Virus record (IMG/VR): IMGVR_UViG_3300035698_008801
Coordinates: 1-33,696 of that record
DNA length: 33,696 nucleotides
Reading direction: 5' to 3' (one strand)
DNA from: a virus
Part shown: piece by piece, positions 23,423 to 29,429 of the stretch
How the letters are laid out: the number at the start of each line of letters is the position of its first letter
Position numbering within the stretch: position 1 is the first letter of the stretch
The notes under the pieces: generated by a model
Seen by the model: only the letters and a program-made list of their open reading frames with translations
Told to the model about the DNA's origin: nothing
Database searches by the model: none
Program-made: the position numbers and the translations under genes

Positions 23423-23449
23423 GTAAGGGGATAATATTACATCCCTTAC
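23423..23449. other. Hairpin with TAATATTAC at its loop
   Basis: GTAAGGGGAT and ATCCCTTAC form a 9-bp stem with one bulged G; the loop is AATATTAC. Together with the closing T the nonamer TAATATTAC (23432-23440) is the nick-site sequence known from geminivirus-type rolling-circle origins. A second TAATATTAC is at 23372-23380. No HUH Rep gene is recognised in this genome, so this may be coincidence in AT-rich DNA. Confidence 0.45.
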
Positions 23450-23571
23450 ACTCATAAGCATGAGCATCATTCCCACTGACATGTGATGTAATCTTGCATT
23501 CGTAAAGCACAATCCTTCATATGCAAAAAGCACTTGACAAGCCTAAAGCTGACATCATTGACGATTGGAAA

Positions 23572-23588
23572 ATAGTATATAAAAGAAG
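23572..23588 (-). promoter_or_regulatory. TATA box reading into the non-coding hub
   Basis: CTTCTTTTATATACTATT on the - strand follows the stop of the two-span membrane gene at once. A transcript would start near 23550 and run ~650 bases before the next gene. GATTGGAAAAT next to it (23563-23573) also occurs in both 41-bp repeats near the RHH gene. The same bases read on the + strand are also TATA-like. Confidence 0.45.
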
Positions 23589-23595
23589 GGGTTTA

Positions 23596-23793
23596 TCACT
23601 CACAATCCTGCATCGCAATCAATACGGCCAACAGCATCGCGATGACTGCACACGCGATGAACAACAATGCCCAAAGCACGTGTATGGAGTCAATCGATCG
23701 AGTGATCGTGACAATGGACATGAATATCAATCCGAGGGATATCATGATAGACATCGTCATCATCCGCCCTCGTACCATCCCAATGAGTCTCAT
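23596..23793 (-). CDS. Small two-span membrane protein
   Basis: A 65-residue protein, almost wholly hydrophobic: MTMSIMISLGLIFMSIVTI and VLWALLFIACAVIAMLLAVLIAM form two transmembrane helices joined by a short polar turn (TRSIDSIH), with basic residues before the first (RLIGMVRGR). GGGGGG precedes the ATG. It ends the early unit, next to the iterons. It could be a holin, an exclusion factor or a membrane tether; no family was recognised. Confidence 0.6.
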   Translation of the reverse strand: MRLIGMVRGRMMTMSIMISLGLIFMSIVTITRSIDSIHVLWALLFIACAVIAMLLAVLIAMQDCE

Positions 23794-23806
23794 GGGCCAG
23801 CCCCCC

Positions 23807-24319
23807 TTACGTCAATCTTTGCGTTTTTACGTCAATTGACGTAATTAGGAGCTCGTGATCTGCCCCTGTTTCTTCGTCAATCGCTGACTTCCCCTTATTC
23901 TCGGCAGCCATCCTTCGAGGGGGGTACGCCTCGATCGTCTCGAACCTCGGTGAGTTCCTCTTGATGCCTGAGTCCTCGTCGGTCCAGACGCCAGCCGGGC
24001 GCTGGTAGATGACCTCCTTGAGTTGGCCGGCCTTGACCTCCTCGACGCGCTGAGCGTAGATCCCACGGGATCTCCGGGGCGATTCCTCCCCATTATCGGC
24101 AGTCCATAACGGGCAATGATCCGGTATCCCCCGCGTTCCTTTCCAGAGATAGCCGCCTATCGGTTCTTGCAACAATTCACAATAAGCATGGAACGAACCA
24201 TCCATCCATTTCGATTTGAGATGCGGACATGAGAAACAATCATTAATTCGCCTCTCTACGACGACTTCCTTAACGGTGACCCCGTTAGGATAGTAGTCCT
24301 CGAACGGTCCGTCCCTCAT
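23807..24319 (-). CDS. Unknown protein with Cys cluster
   Basis: A 170-residue protein. DCFSCPHLKSKWMDGSFHAYCE, with a later PDHCPLW, gives four or five Cys and a His likely to bind zinc (residues about 25-70). The rest is polar (RRSRGIYAQRVEEVKAGQLKEV, then AYPPRRMAAENKGKSA). The start at 24319 is preceded by GGGAGG and overlaps a tiny upstream frame by ATGA; a longer reading crosses the neighbouring gene. Its 3' end carries two TTACGTCAAT iterons and an 18-bp palindrome, so coding and origin-like sequence overlap. Confidence 0.6.
   Translation of the reverse strand: MRDGPFEDYYPNGVTVKEVVVERRINDCFSCPHLKSKWMDGSFHAYCELLQEPIGGYLWKGTRGIPDHCPLWTADNGEESPRRSRGIYAQRVEEVKAGQLKEVIYQRPAGVWTDEDSGIKRNSPRFETIEAYPPRRMAAENKGKSAIDEETGADHELLITSIDVKTQRLT
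23827..23844. repeat. 18-bp perfect palindrome TTACGTCAATTGACGTAA
   Basis: Two iterons (TTACGTCAAT) meet head to head without a spacer to give a perfect palindrome; a third copy in direct orientation is 20 bases away at 23807-23816. It lies within the 3' end of a coding region and is a probable high-affinity site for a dimeric protein. Confidence 0.75.
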
Positions 24320-24360
24320 AGGTCCGCCCTCCCGCAGATGCAGCGGATGGGTTCGGTCAC
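24316..24360 (-). CDS. Tiny coupled frame (14 residues)
   Basis: A GTG overlapping the upstream TGA opens MTEPIRCICGRADL and its TGA overlaps the next ATG. The perfect double overlap suggests translational coupling; a functional peptide is uncertain. Confidence 0.25.
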   Translation of the reverse strand: MTEPIRCICGRADL

Positions 24361-24515
24361 GGGCCAGCCCCCTCGTCATCGTCGGCCCTGTACTGGCATC
24401 CCTTACAAGCCGGTTTATCCACTGTGCGACATTTGCCACATCTGGGGCCCCCGTAGTCCTCGCAATACCCGTATTCGCCACCGGTGCGGGGACATCTGCA
24501 TAATTTCTTGTTCAT
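24357..24515 (-). CDS. Zinc-ribbon microprotein (52 residues)
   Basis: The protein has seven Cys: LCRCPRTGG, then GYCEDYGG, RCGKCRTVDKP and CKGCQYR. C-x2-C pairs spaced about 10 residues apart fit a zinc ribbon. The ATG is 3 bases past the previous stop. The acidic tail (DDDEGAGP) is disordered. Likely a nucleic-acid or protein adaptor; no family was recognised. Confidence 0.6.
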   Translation of the reverse strand: MNKKLCRCPRTGGEYGYCEDYGGPRCGKCRTVDKPACKGCQYRADDDEGAGP

Positions 24516-24518
24516 GGG

Positions 24519-24869
24519 TCAGTCCTCTCGCTTCGATCTTCCATCTGGTCCAATAGCCTCGCAGATTCTGTTGCCGGTAACTGGACCGAACTTGTTCTCG
24601 GGATCTAACATTTCTCGCAACCCTCGATTGGCTTTGAGTATCCTTACCGCGTGACCAAATCCCCACTTCAGACCGTTCGTGAATCCTAGTGCCCTCTGCC
24701 CTCTAGCGTATACTTTCCATGCCTCGGCAGGGGCATCATCCGGGGGCATATCTGGGGGGCTATTGGACCAAATCCCCCTCTTATAATTCACCTGGCCATT
24801 TCTCTTCGCGCTGAACACATTGATCAGCTTCTCCCGTGCGGGATCCTTGGCATCTTCGAATATTCTCAT
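24519..24869 (-). CDS. Unknown early protein
   Basis: A 116-residue soluble protein without recognised family. It begins MRIFEDAKDPAREKLINVFS, has a Pro/Asp-rich middle (NSPPDMPPDDAPAEAWKVY) and a helical part (WGFGHAVRILKANRGLREML). The start at 24869 is fixed by GGAGG 7 bases upstream; the longer TTG reading is less likely. It follows the module-headed gene at 25123 in the same operon. Confidence 0.55.
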   Translation of the reverse strand: MRIFEDAKDPAREKLINVFSAKRNGQVNYKRGIWSNSPPDMPPDDAPAEAWKVYARGQRALGFTNGLKWGFGHAVRILKANRGLREMLDPENKFGPVTGNRICEAIGPDGRSKRED

Positions 24870-24871
24870 TC

Positions 24872-25123
24872 TCAAGCCTCCTTGACCTCATACCTCTGGT
24901 ACCCCACCAGGAGCATCCTGTGCCCGATACCCGACAACATCTCACGTATGTCGTATATAGCGATGTCGAACTCAGCCTTGTCGAGCACACCGTACACCTT
25001 CATCTGGCATCCAGCGATCGTGTCAACGATGCCATATGTATCTATAGACCCCGTGGTCTTGAGGCCGACAGCACCGTCTCGCACGATGCTACGTGCCATG
25101 TCACGCTTAGTTGTGTCTGTCAT
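24872..25123 (-). CDS. Unknown first gene of a GTATATAC-module operon
   Basis: An 83-residue protein: TTKRDMARSIVRDGAVGLKT, then CQMKVYGVLDKAEFDIAIYD and IREMLSGIGHRMLLVGYQRYE, mixed alpha/beta. No family was recognised. It opens with the shared promoter, GTATATAC palindrome and GGAGGCAAGAATC leader found before 29701 and 33361, so it is probably coregulated with them as early genes. Confidence 0.6.
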   Translation of the reverse strand: MTDTTKRDMARSIVRDGAVGLKTTGSIDTYGIVDTIAGCQMKVYGVLDKAEFDIAIYDIREMLSGIGHRMLLVGYQRYEVKEA

Positions 25124-25175
25124 GATTCTTGCCTCCTGTCTCTATTACTGTATATACGTTGTGGGTATATATAAT
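25124..25175 (-). promoter_or_regulatory. GTATATAC promoter module (operon 3)
   Basis: On the - strand: TATA box TTATATATACCC (25163-25174), palindrome GTATATAC (25150-25157), AGTAATAGAG, then GGAGGCAAGAATC before the ATG at 25123. The palindrome lies between the TATA box and the predicted start of transcription, where a bound repressor would block initiation. Confidence 0.75.
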
Positions 25176-25188
25176 CATCGAGAAGAGG

Positions 25189-25227
25189 GTCGAGGGTGAG
25201 AATGTGGAGGCAAGAGACACCCTCGAC
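25189..25227 (-). terminator. 10-bp stem hairpin after the resolvase gene
   Basis: GTCGAGGGTG (25189-25198) and CACCCTCGAC (25218-25227) are perfect complements around 19 bases, followed on the - strand by CCTCTTCTC. It separates the RusA operon from the next module promoter. The loop, on the + strand, contains GGAGGCAAGA (25206-25215), the RBS block of the module in inverted orientation. Confidence 0.6.
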
Positions 25228-25247
25228 AGGTGTCCATATCTGTTCAT

Positions 25248-25703
25248 CTATATAAATGTTGCTCGATTGTCACATCCGACTATGAATATTATCACCCCCG
25301 GTCCATCGTCACAGCCATGGGGCTCGTCATCATAACCCTTATCTGCATTGATGCACGTGACTTGGGCATCATCCCCCCACACGATCCCGGTCAGACTATC
25401 TAGGATCGCTCTCACGAGTTTGTCCAAGTCCGGCTTCTTTGTTGGGTGAGGCCTCTTCTTCTTGCTGACACTCTTAGGGCGACGCAAAAAGAACTCAAGA
25501 CTGACGATATATCGCTTGTCGTCACTCAATATATCGATGCCCTCATCAGCGATGTACTGCTTCACTACACACCCTACGTGGTCCCTCCAAGCCTTGAGTT
25601 CCTTTGCGTTGGCATGGATGATCCGCCCATGCCCTACGTGCTTCATTGAGCCCTGAGGGATGGGGGCCCCAGACACGAATACCGATATGCGTGTGTCACT
25701 CAT
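25248..25703 (-). CDS. rusA: RusA-like Holliday-junction resolvase
   Basis: A 151-residue protein. It has the RusA pattern: FVSGAPIPQGSMKHVGHGR at the start, a middle EFFLRRPKSVSKKKRPHPTK, then PDLDKLVRAILDSLTGIVWGDDAQV with the conserved Asp residues (D-x-D-K and D-D) that bind the metal. The ATG at 25703 lies within the last codons of the glutaredoxin-like gene (ATGAGTGA overlap), so the longer reading is rejected. It would resolve branched DNA before packaging. It ends its operon before a hairpin. Confidence 0.85.
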   Translation of the reverse strand: MSDTRISVFVSGAPIPQGSMKHVGHGRIIHANAKELKAWRDHVGCVVKQYIADEGIDILSDDKRYIVSLEFFLRRPKSVSKKKRPHPTKKPDLDKLVRAILDSLTGIVWGDDAQVTCINADKGYDDEPHGCDDGPGVIIFIVGCDNRATFI

Positions 25704-25923
25704 CGTCATCACCCCCCCGCACATAATCGATCGCTGCCTGCCCATAGTACCTCTCGTCATCACTTATCACAAGGATTGGCATACTCATGGTGTCATCGAT
25801 GACCTCATCGAATGCAGCCTCGCTCATCCCGACCACTGTGTCGATGTCATACTGCTCGACATCAGGCAATGCTCTCATAAGTATCGCGCATAGTGGGCAG
25901 TTGCTCTTCGTGTATATTCTCAT
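25696..25923 (-). CDS. Glutaredoxin/NrdH-like redoxin
   Basis: A 75-residue protein. IYTKSNCPLCAILMRALPDVEQ has the redox C-P-L-C motif at residues 9-12 and the first beta-alpha unit; DTMSMPILVISDDERYYG holds the expected cis-Pro and the final strand. It is the length of a minimal NrdH/glutaredoxin. It could supply electrons for host ribonucleotide reductase during virus DNA synthesis, by family knowledge. It overlaps the resolvase gene. Confidence 0.8.
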   Translation of the reverse strand: MRIYTKSNCPLCAILMRALPDVEQYDIDTVVGMSEAAFDEVIDDTMSMPILVISDDERYYGQAAIDYVRGGDDDE

Positions 25924-25929
25924 TATTGA

Positions 25930-25974
25930 TCAACTCTTATCTTGAATCGATGGCCTCTCCTTCATCCATGTCAT
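25930..25974 (-). CDS. Tiny coupled frame (14 residues)
   Basis: An ATGA overlap with the DUF3310 stop opens MTWMKERPSIQDKS, ending 6 bases before the redoxin ATG. It may serve only to carry ribosomes on; a peptide role is doubtful. Confidence 0.2.
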   Translation of the reverse strand: MTWMKERPSIQDKS

Positions 25975-26192
25975 TGGTCCACCCCTCGCAATACCTCGAT
26001 CAGCCAGCTCAGATATACTCGAGCCTTCTCTAGATCCTCCACCCCGTTCTTGTATCGATATCTCATCACATATTTGAGTACATTCCCCTCGATATAGCCG
26101 ACGAATGCATCCCTGGGCATGTTATTTCGCATCACGTCGATAGGTTCGATCGCGCATGATATATAATGCTCTTGCCTTTCGTAGTCCATCAT
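25971..26192 (-). CDS. DUF3310 phage protein
   Basis: A 73-residue protein. The family signature is clear: EHYISCAIEPIDVMRNNM, then GYIEGNVLKYVMRYRYKNG and EDLEKARVYLSWLI. It is helical and small. The family is common in phages and its role is not established (nucleotide-kinase associated in some annotations). Starts at 26192 or one codon later. It sits between a Cys-rich protein and a redoxin in the nucleotide/DNA metabolism operon. Confidence 0.8.
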   Translation of the reverse strand: MMDYERQEHYISCAIEPIDVMRNNMPRDAFVGYIEGNVLKYVMRYRYKNGVEDLEKARVYLSWLIEVLRGVDQ

Positions 26193-26193
26193 A

Positions 26194-26445
26194 TCACATC
26201 ATCTTGATTCTTGCGACACACGCATCATGACATGCTATGTGCTCGACCTTCGATGTCGCGATGTGCGTTGGCTTCGCTCGGAATATTGTCATCCTCTCCC
26301 CTTTCACTATGCGATTGTCGCATATGGGACACCAAAAGTCATCACCCCCTCTGCATTTCCTTGTGTTCATCTTCTTCATGATTTTGACATCACATAGACA
26401 TTCTTCGATTCTCGCAAAGTATTTACGATTCGATGGGTCATTCAT
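26194..26445 (-). CDS. Zinc-finger-like small protein
   Basis: An 83-residue protein. DDFWCPICDNRIVKGERM and a later EHIACHDACVARI give two C-x2-C/C-x3-C pairs plus His, fitting a LIM- or treble-clef-like zinc site. The N-terminus is basic with two more Cys (CLCDVKIMKKMNTRKCRG). It may bind nucleic acid. No named family. Confidence 0.6.
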   Translation of the reverse strand: MNDPSNRKYFARIEECLCDVKIMKKMNTRKCRGGDDFWCPICDNRIVKGERMTIFRAKPTHIATSKVEHIACHDACVARIKMM

Positions 26446-26448
26446 ACG

Positions 26449-26742
26449 TCACACCCCCAATCTTTCAGCCAGTCGCTCAGTCTTGGCATTCACGAACATC
26501 CAGAACAACTCATCGTCATTGTATATCATCCGCAATTGAGCCAGCATGATGAAGGCATCGGCCATTTCCTCAGTCACATCATTCTTCAGTGCCCTCCTAT
26601 CTTCGTGCCTCTTCGGCTGTTGCATCCTGACGAGTGCCGCGGTCAGTTCACCCATCCCCCCGATTGCCTGGGTGACTTGAGCATCCCCCCCGTACCTCTC
26701 GATCGCGAGCCTGTATATCTCAGGATGTACCAGGTCACTCAT
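26449..26742 (-). CDS. MazG-like nucleotide pyrophosphohydrolase
   Basis: A 97-residue, all-helical protein. GGMGELTAALVRMQQ and TEEMADAFIMLAQLRMIY match the metal-binding E-x-x-E/E-x-x-D pattern of all-alpha NTP pyrophosphatases (MazG family). The family removes non-canonical or stress-signal nucleotides. It overlaps the upstream gene by 8 bases. The short helix 1 is less typical, so the call is probable, not certain. Confidence 0.7.
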   Translation of the reverse strand: MSDLVHPEIYRLAIERYGGDAQVTQAIGGMGELTAALVRMQQPKRHEDRRALKNDVTEEMADAFIMLAQLRMIYNDDELFWMFVNAKTERLAERLGV

Positions 26743-26905
26743 TCACAGCCCTCCAATATTCATATCCATCCCAATATAGATTATGCTTGCATCCAACAGT
26801 CATCTTATCTCCGTCGCAACGCTCGCACTTTATGTTATCCCGATCCGCACGATATAGGTCATCACATCCATCACATTTGTTAGTCATCTCGATCAACATT
26901 CGCAT
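26735..26905 (-). CDS. Zinc-ribbon microprotein (56 residues)
   Basis: NKCDGCDDLYRADRDNIKCERCDGDKMTVGC holds two C-x2-C knuckles spaced by 13 residues, a classic zinc ribbon, and ends in aromatic residues (YWDGYEYWRAVNE). The start ATG at 26905 shares its A with the TAA of the shifted frame upstream, which supports that frame being the real one; 26887 is another possible start. Confidence 0.6.
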   Translation of the reverse strand: MRMLIEMTNKCDGCDDLYRADRDNIKCERCDGDKMTVGCKHNLYWDGYEYWRAVNE

Positions 26906-27049
26906 TACATCACCTCGATGTATTCGCATATCTTATCAGACAAGGCATGAGCCACAGCATCCCATCGCCCAGGTCTCAGCCATCTCCTTCAGTTTCGGGG
27001 CACTTCGCTCATCGTCCGTATTGGTGCGGGCATAGAAGGCGACCTTCAT
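26905..27049 (-). pseudogene. Small gene with apparent +1 frameshift
   Basis: An ATG directly after the methyltransferase stop (TGA-ATG) opens MKVAFYARTNTDDERSAPKL, then KEMAETWAMG. In frame it stops at 26936 after a Cys-rich stretch (CCGSCLV). One base later the +1 frame gives AVAHALSDKICEYIEVM and a TAA at 26905 that overlaps the next ATG. The shifted product (~47 residues) is the coherent one. The site is about 26955-26965. A sequencing indel, a true broken gene or a programmed shift are possible; the N-terminus recalls serine-recombinase starts but is too short to claim. Confidence 0.45.
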
Positions 27050-28132
27050 TCAGTCACCCCCGCCCTGGCGGTCGAGGTATCGCATGATGAGCTCTCCGAG
27101 ATACCTGGCGACACGGACATCGACGGCGTTACCTGAGCATCTGAGCATGCGCGAGTAGTCCTTGCACCGCTCCGTGATGAAAGGAGGAGTGATGAGGCAG
27201 GGGTTGTGTCGCGAATATCCGTCCAAGTAGGTGGGAAACCCATGAGGGCCGCATGTATCCCTGGGCTCATCACCCCCGTATCCGGTGTTCTGGAGCCGGT
27301 GCTCGGCGAGGAGGGCAGGAGCCCCACCCCATGAGAGTGGGCCATCTGCTCGTCCAGGTTTCCGTATATTGGCTTCCCATTGCTTGTGGTCCTCCTTGGC
27401 TCTGCCATGGGTCGATGCCCCCTCTTCCCGTCCGAGGCGCAAGGGGCGAAGTACATCCCCCCCAACTCCTTGAGCTGTCCGCTCAATGCCGGCCGGGGCT
27501 TCGAGTGATCCCCCCGATCGTATGTGTAGCCCCGGCCCTTCGCATCCGTGGCCGTGGGCGACTGGAACAACGGCCCCGATGGGCCCCTCGTCGTTGGCGA
27601 AGGATATTGGGGGAGCCACCTCTGAGGGTGTGGCCAAGATGAAAGCTCTGGATCTCTTATGCCATCCACCAAGGTCTGACGCCGATATACAATCCCATTC
27701 CGCATCGAACCCGCACATGGCCATGGACCCAAGAACGGGAGAAACCCACCCTCCACTAATGAGGTTGCGAACGTTCTCCACGAGCATGACTTGTGGTCCC
27801 ACCAGCAGAGCGCTTCGGAGGTGGTCAACCCATAGCATACTTCGTTCATCCTTAAAGCCGAGGACACGCCCAGCGGAGGAGAAACCCGGACATGGGAAAC
27901 CCCCAACGAGGACATCAACCGATCCAGGATCAACACCATGTCCAAATTCAGTGATGTCCTCATATCTCTTGACATCTGGCCATCTGAGCTCAAGGATGCT
28001 GTTGGCGTATCCGTCACACTCGCACTGGTACGCGATCTCGAGACGACCGGCGAGAGTGAGCCCCAGATCGAGCCCTCCGATTCCGGTGAAGTTGCTACCG
28101 ACTGAGTAGATCGGCCCTGTCGTGTCATTCAT
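27050..28132 (-). CDS. dcm: DNA cytosine-5 methyltransferase
   Basis: A 360-residue protein. Motif I FTGIGGLDLGL (residues about 15-25), catalytic motif IV GGFPCPGFSS with Cys81, motif VI VENVRN (118-123) and motif VIII-like GWHKRSRAFILA are present. The C-terminal motif X region has CSGNAVDVRVARYLGELI. The region between is Gly/Arg-rich and variable, holding the target recognition domain. The ATG at 28132 overlaps the upstream stop by ATGA and follows GGGGGG. No cognate restriction enzyme is seen, so it probably modifies viral DNA to avoid host restriction. The GC-rich codon use differs from neighbours and hints at acquisition. Confidence 0.92.
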   Translation of the reverse strand: MNDTTGPIYSVGSNFTGIGGLDLGLTLAGRLEIAYQCECDGYANSILELRWPDVKRYEDITEFGHGVDPGSVDVLVGGFPCPGFSSAGRVLGFKDERSMLWVDHLRSALLVGPQVMLVENVRNLISGGWVSPVLGSMAMCGFDAEWDCISASDLGGWHKRSRAFILATPSEVAPPISFANDEGPIGAVVPVAHGHGCEGPGLHIRSGGSLEAPAGIERTAQGVGGDVLRPLRLGREEGASTHGRAKEDHKQWEANIRKPGRADGPLSWGGAPALLAEHRLQNTGYGGDEPRDTCGPHGFPTYLDGYSRHNPCLITPPFITERCKDYSRMLRCSGNAVDVRVARYLGELIMRYLDRQGGGD

Positions 28133-28245
28133 AGCACCCCCCCGAGACGCGGGTCGTCGTCGCTGGTGATACCGTTCCGTGCGACATCTTCCAGCCAAGC
28201 GTCATCGGATGTTATGCAGGTGTGTAGTGAACTATAATCACTCAT
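28129..28245 (-). CDS. Small protein upstream of the methyltransferase (38 residues)
   Basis: Begins MSDYSSLHTCITSDDAWLED and ends ITSDDDPRLGGVL; the stop overlaps the methyltransferase start. An ATG two codons upstream (28251) is also possible. The block GGTGATGACGATGAGTGA at its start is the same as at the start of the resolvase gene. Acidic, no family. Confidence 0.45.
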   Translation of the reverse strand: MSDYSSLHTCITSDDAWLEDVARNGITSDDDPRLGGVL

Positions 28246-28255
28246 CGTCATCACC

Positions 28256-28438
28256 CTAATCGTCCCGCTTGATATCCATCGCCAGCACTGATGACCACCT
28301 TACGATTGTGTACTTGTTCTCATCGTCCCCGTACATCCGGAAGAGTATGAGGTCCTCATTCGGCTTGATAGTGAAGTCGTGTACATTGTTGACGTTCACT
28401 TTATTGGGTGATACCATATGAATCACATAGTCTGTCAT
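28256..28438 (-). CDS. Small unknown protein (60 residues)
   Basis: MTDYVIHMVSPNKVNVNNVH, then DFTIKPNEDLILFRMYGDDE and YTIVRWSSVLAMDIKRDD: a short beta-rich protein. It overlaps the upstream stop at 28439 and ends 4 bases before the next start, so it lies in an unbroken operon. No family was recognised. Confidence 0.55.
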   Translation of the reverse strand: MTDYVIHMVSPNKVNVNNVHDFTIKPNEDLILFRMYGDDENKYTIVRWSSVLAMDIKRDD

Positions 28439-29128
28439 TCAAACCCTCCTGCTTGCCGCAAAGTCCTCATCTTCTGAGGGGACATAGTCCTTCAACTCTT
28501 CCACTGTGCAGAATCCATACGCGGTGTACAATCTCAATGCTCTATTGACGGCCCGGGTGATTGCCATCTCCCTAAGATACTTAGAGGTCTTGCCGTTGGT
28601 GTTCGCCAGGGTCGCGGTGCCAACGCCAATGAATGGTCTGCCTATCTGGGATATGAGGTCTCTCTGGACATCAGCAGGCAAATCATGTGCCGCCTTGATG
28701 ATCTCGATGTCCTCCCGGGACCAGTTGGGATACACCTTGGCCGTTGCCATGTACCCGCCCTCAGTCTCAACGACCTCTGTCTCGATCGAGCGGACCCCCT
28801 TCTTATCGGCTATATACATCAGCCCTGCGCTCTTGATGTAGGGCTTACCTTCGACGATACAGAACATGGCCGCTGGGGCCCCGCTCAGCTTGCTCATATC
28901 AGCCACTGATAGGTTCTCCGCGGCCTTGGCGTATGCCTCGGCTCTCTCCGCAGCCCTATCATCACGCATCAGGGTGTTGGCCGTTGAGCAGAACTCAGGG
29001 TCTGGGATGGTATTCGGAAGTTCATCGACAACCTTCACAAGCCCATTCATCACCCGGTCAAATACCGCATCCTGTTCTTCCGTTGACATGGCATCGACCT
29101 CGCTCCTCAGCATAAAATCATTCATCAT
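28439..29128 (-). CDS. Putative recombination / DNA-annealing protein
   Basis: A 229-residue protein. After an acidic helical start (SEVDAMSTEEQDAVFDRVMN) come SVADMSKLSGAPAAMFCIVEG, YIKSAGLMYIADKKGVRSIE, and near the end KYLREMAITRAVNRALRLYT with EELKDYVPSEDED. The AIT-R-A-x-N-R-A-L-R block and the beta core recall phage single-strand annealing / RecT-ERF-like proteins, but no family is proven. Start at 29128 is chosen because ATG overlaps the upstream stop. Neighbourhood with a resolvase and methyltransferase supports a DNA role. Confidence 0.5.
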   Translation of the reverse strand: MMNDFMLRSEVDAMSTEEQDAVFDRVMNGLVKVVDELPNTIPDPEFCSTANTLMRDDRAAERAEAYAKAAENLSVADMSKLSGAPAAMFCIVEGKPYIKSAGLMYIADKKGVRSIETEVVETEGGYMATAKVYPNWSREDIEIIKAAHDLPADVQRDLISQIGRPFIGVGTATLANTNGKTSKYLREMAITRAVNRALRLYTAYGFCTVEELKDYVPSEDEDFAASRRV

Positions 29129-29295
29129 CTTTGCCCCCACTCAGTCTTATTCAGCAGCCTCCACTCACATCTATCAACTGACCCGTATGGACAACGTTTT
29201 GGGCAATCATCATCCATACCCGATGCTGTCAGATAGCATGGCTCACCCTCGCACGCGTCGCACACGAAGACACTTATCGATGTCATATCATTCAT
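29125..29295 (-). CDS. Cys-rich microprotein (56 residues)
   Basis: ISVFVCDACEGEPCYL, then DDDCPKRCPYGSVDRCEWR gives six Cys in C-x2-C and C-x3-C pairs, probably one zinc site. The ATG overlaps the upstream TGA and its TGA overlaps the next ATG. Too small for a family call. Confidence 0.55.
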   Translation of the reverse strand: MNDMTSISVFVCDACEGEPCYLTASGMDDDCPKRCPYGSVDRCEWRLLNKTEWGQR

Positions 29296-29429
29296 CTCCC
29301 GATATTGTCTGCGATCCTGCTCAGGTTGTCATTCATCACTTCCATCTGCTTGTTAAGATATTTCATTTCCGTTAGCATAGCATTCATCATCTTCTCATCC
29401 TGGTCAGAGTATGTCGTATCGTATGGCAT
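29292..29429 (-). CDS. Small coiled-coil protein (45 residues)
   Basis: MPYDTTYSDQDEKMMNAMLT, then EMKYLNKQMEVMNDNLSRIA: an amphipathic helix with heptad Leu/Met, fitting a short dimeric coiled coil. The ATG shares its A with the upstream TAA. Unknown function. Confidence 0.5.
   Translation of the reverse strand: MPYDTTYSDQDEKMMNAMLTEMKYLNKQMEVMNDNLSRIADNIGR

Larger units (their letters stand above)
22897..23595. other. ~700-bp non-coding hub, candidate origin / regulatory locus
   Basis: No gene is supported here on either strand; open frames are few and short. The region is AT-rich and poor in G on the + strand (for example 23130-23170 and 23255-23310). It holds 5 copies of TTACGTC and 5 of TTACATC in both orientations, three inverted repeats, a partial direct duplication (GGACGTAATA at 23073 and 23408, then TTTACACTCATAAAGCAT-like blocks at 23115 and 23446) and several TATA-like boxes, including 23310-23319 and 23573-23584. 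It separates the replication and virion units of an otherwise tightly packed genome. These are common traits of an iteron origin; a long regulated leader RNA is the alternative. Confidence 0.65.
22990..23844. repeat. TTACGTC iteron cluster
   Basis: TTACGTC occurs at 22990-22996, 22998-23004, 23807-23813 and 23827-23833. Its reverse GACGTAA occurs at 23074-23080, 23191-23197, 23409-23415 and 23838-23844. The one-base variant TTACATC/GATGTAA occurs at 23212, 23387, 23398, 23437 and 23485. By chance a 7-mer would be expected about 0.1 times in 850 bp over both strands. A 12-base block GACGTAATATCG occurs twice (23191 and 23409). Such clustered, bidirectional short repeats are typical of initiator or regulator binding. 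Confidence 0.75.

Noticed and set aside
22990-23500. CRISPR array in the non-coding hub
   Set aside because: The repeats are 7-12 bp, in both orientations and irregularly spaced; no uniform spacers and no cas genes.
23521-23844. + strand open frame of 107 codons in the hub edge
   Set aside because: It is antisense to a clear two-span membrane gene and has biased His/Asp/Tyr composition typical of a shadow.
27046-28128. Long alternative frame over the cytosine methyltransferase gene
   Set aside because: It lies fully within the methyltransferase in another frame, is rich in Ser/Arg/Pro with no motif, and results from the GC-rich codon use of the real gene.
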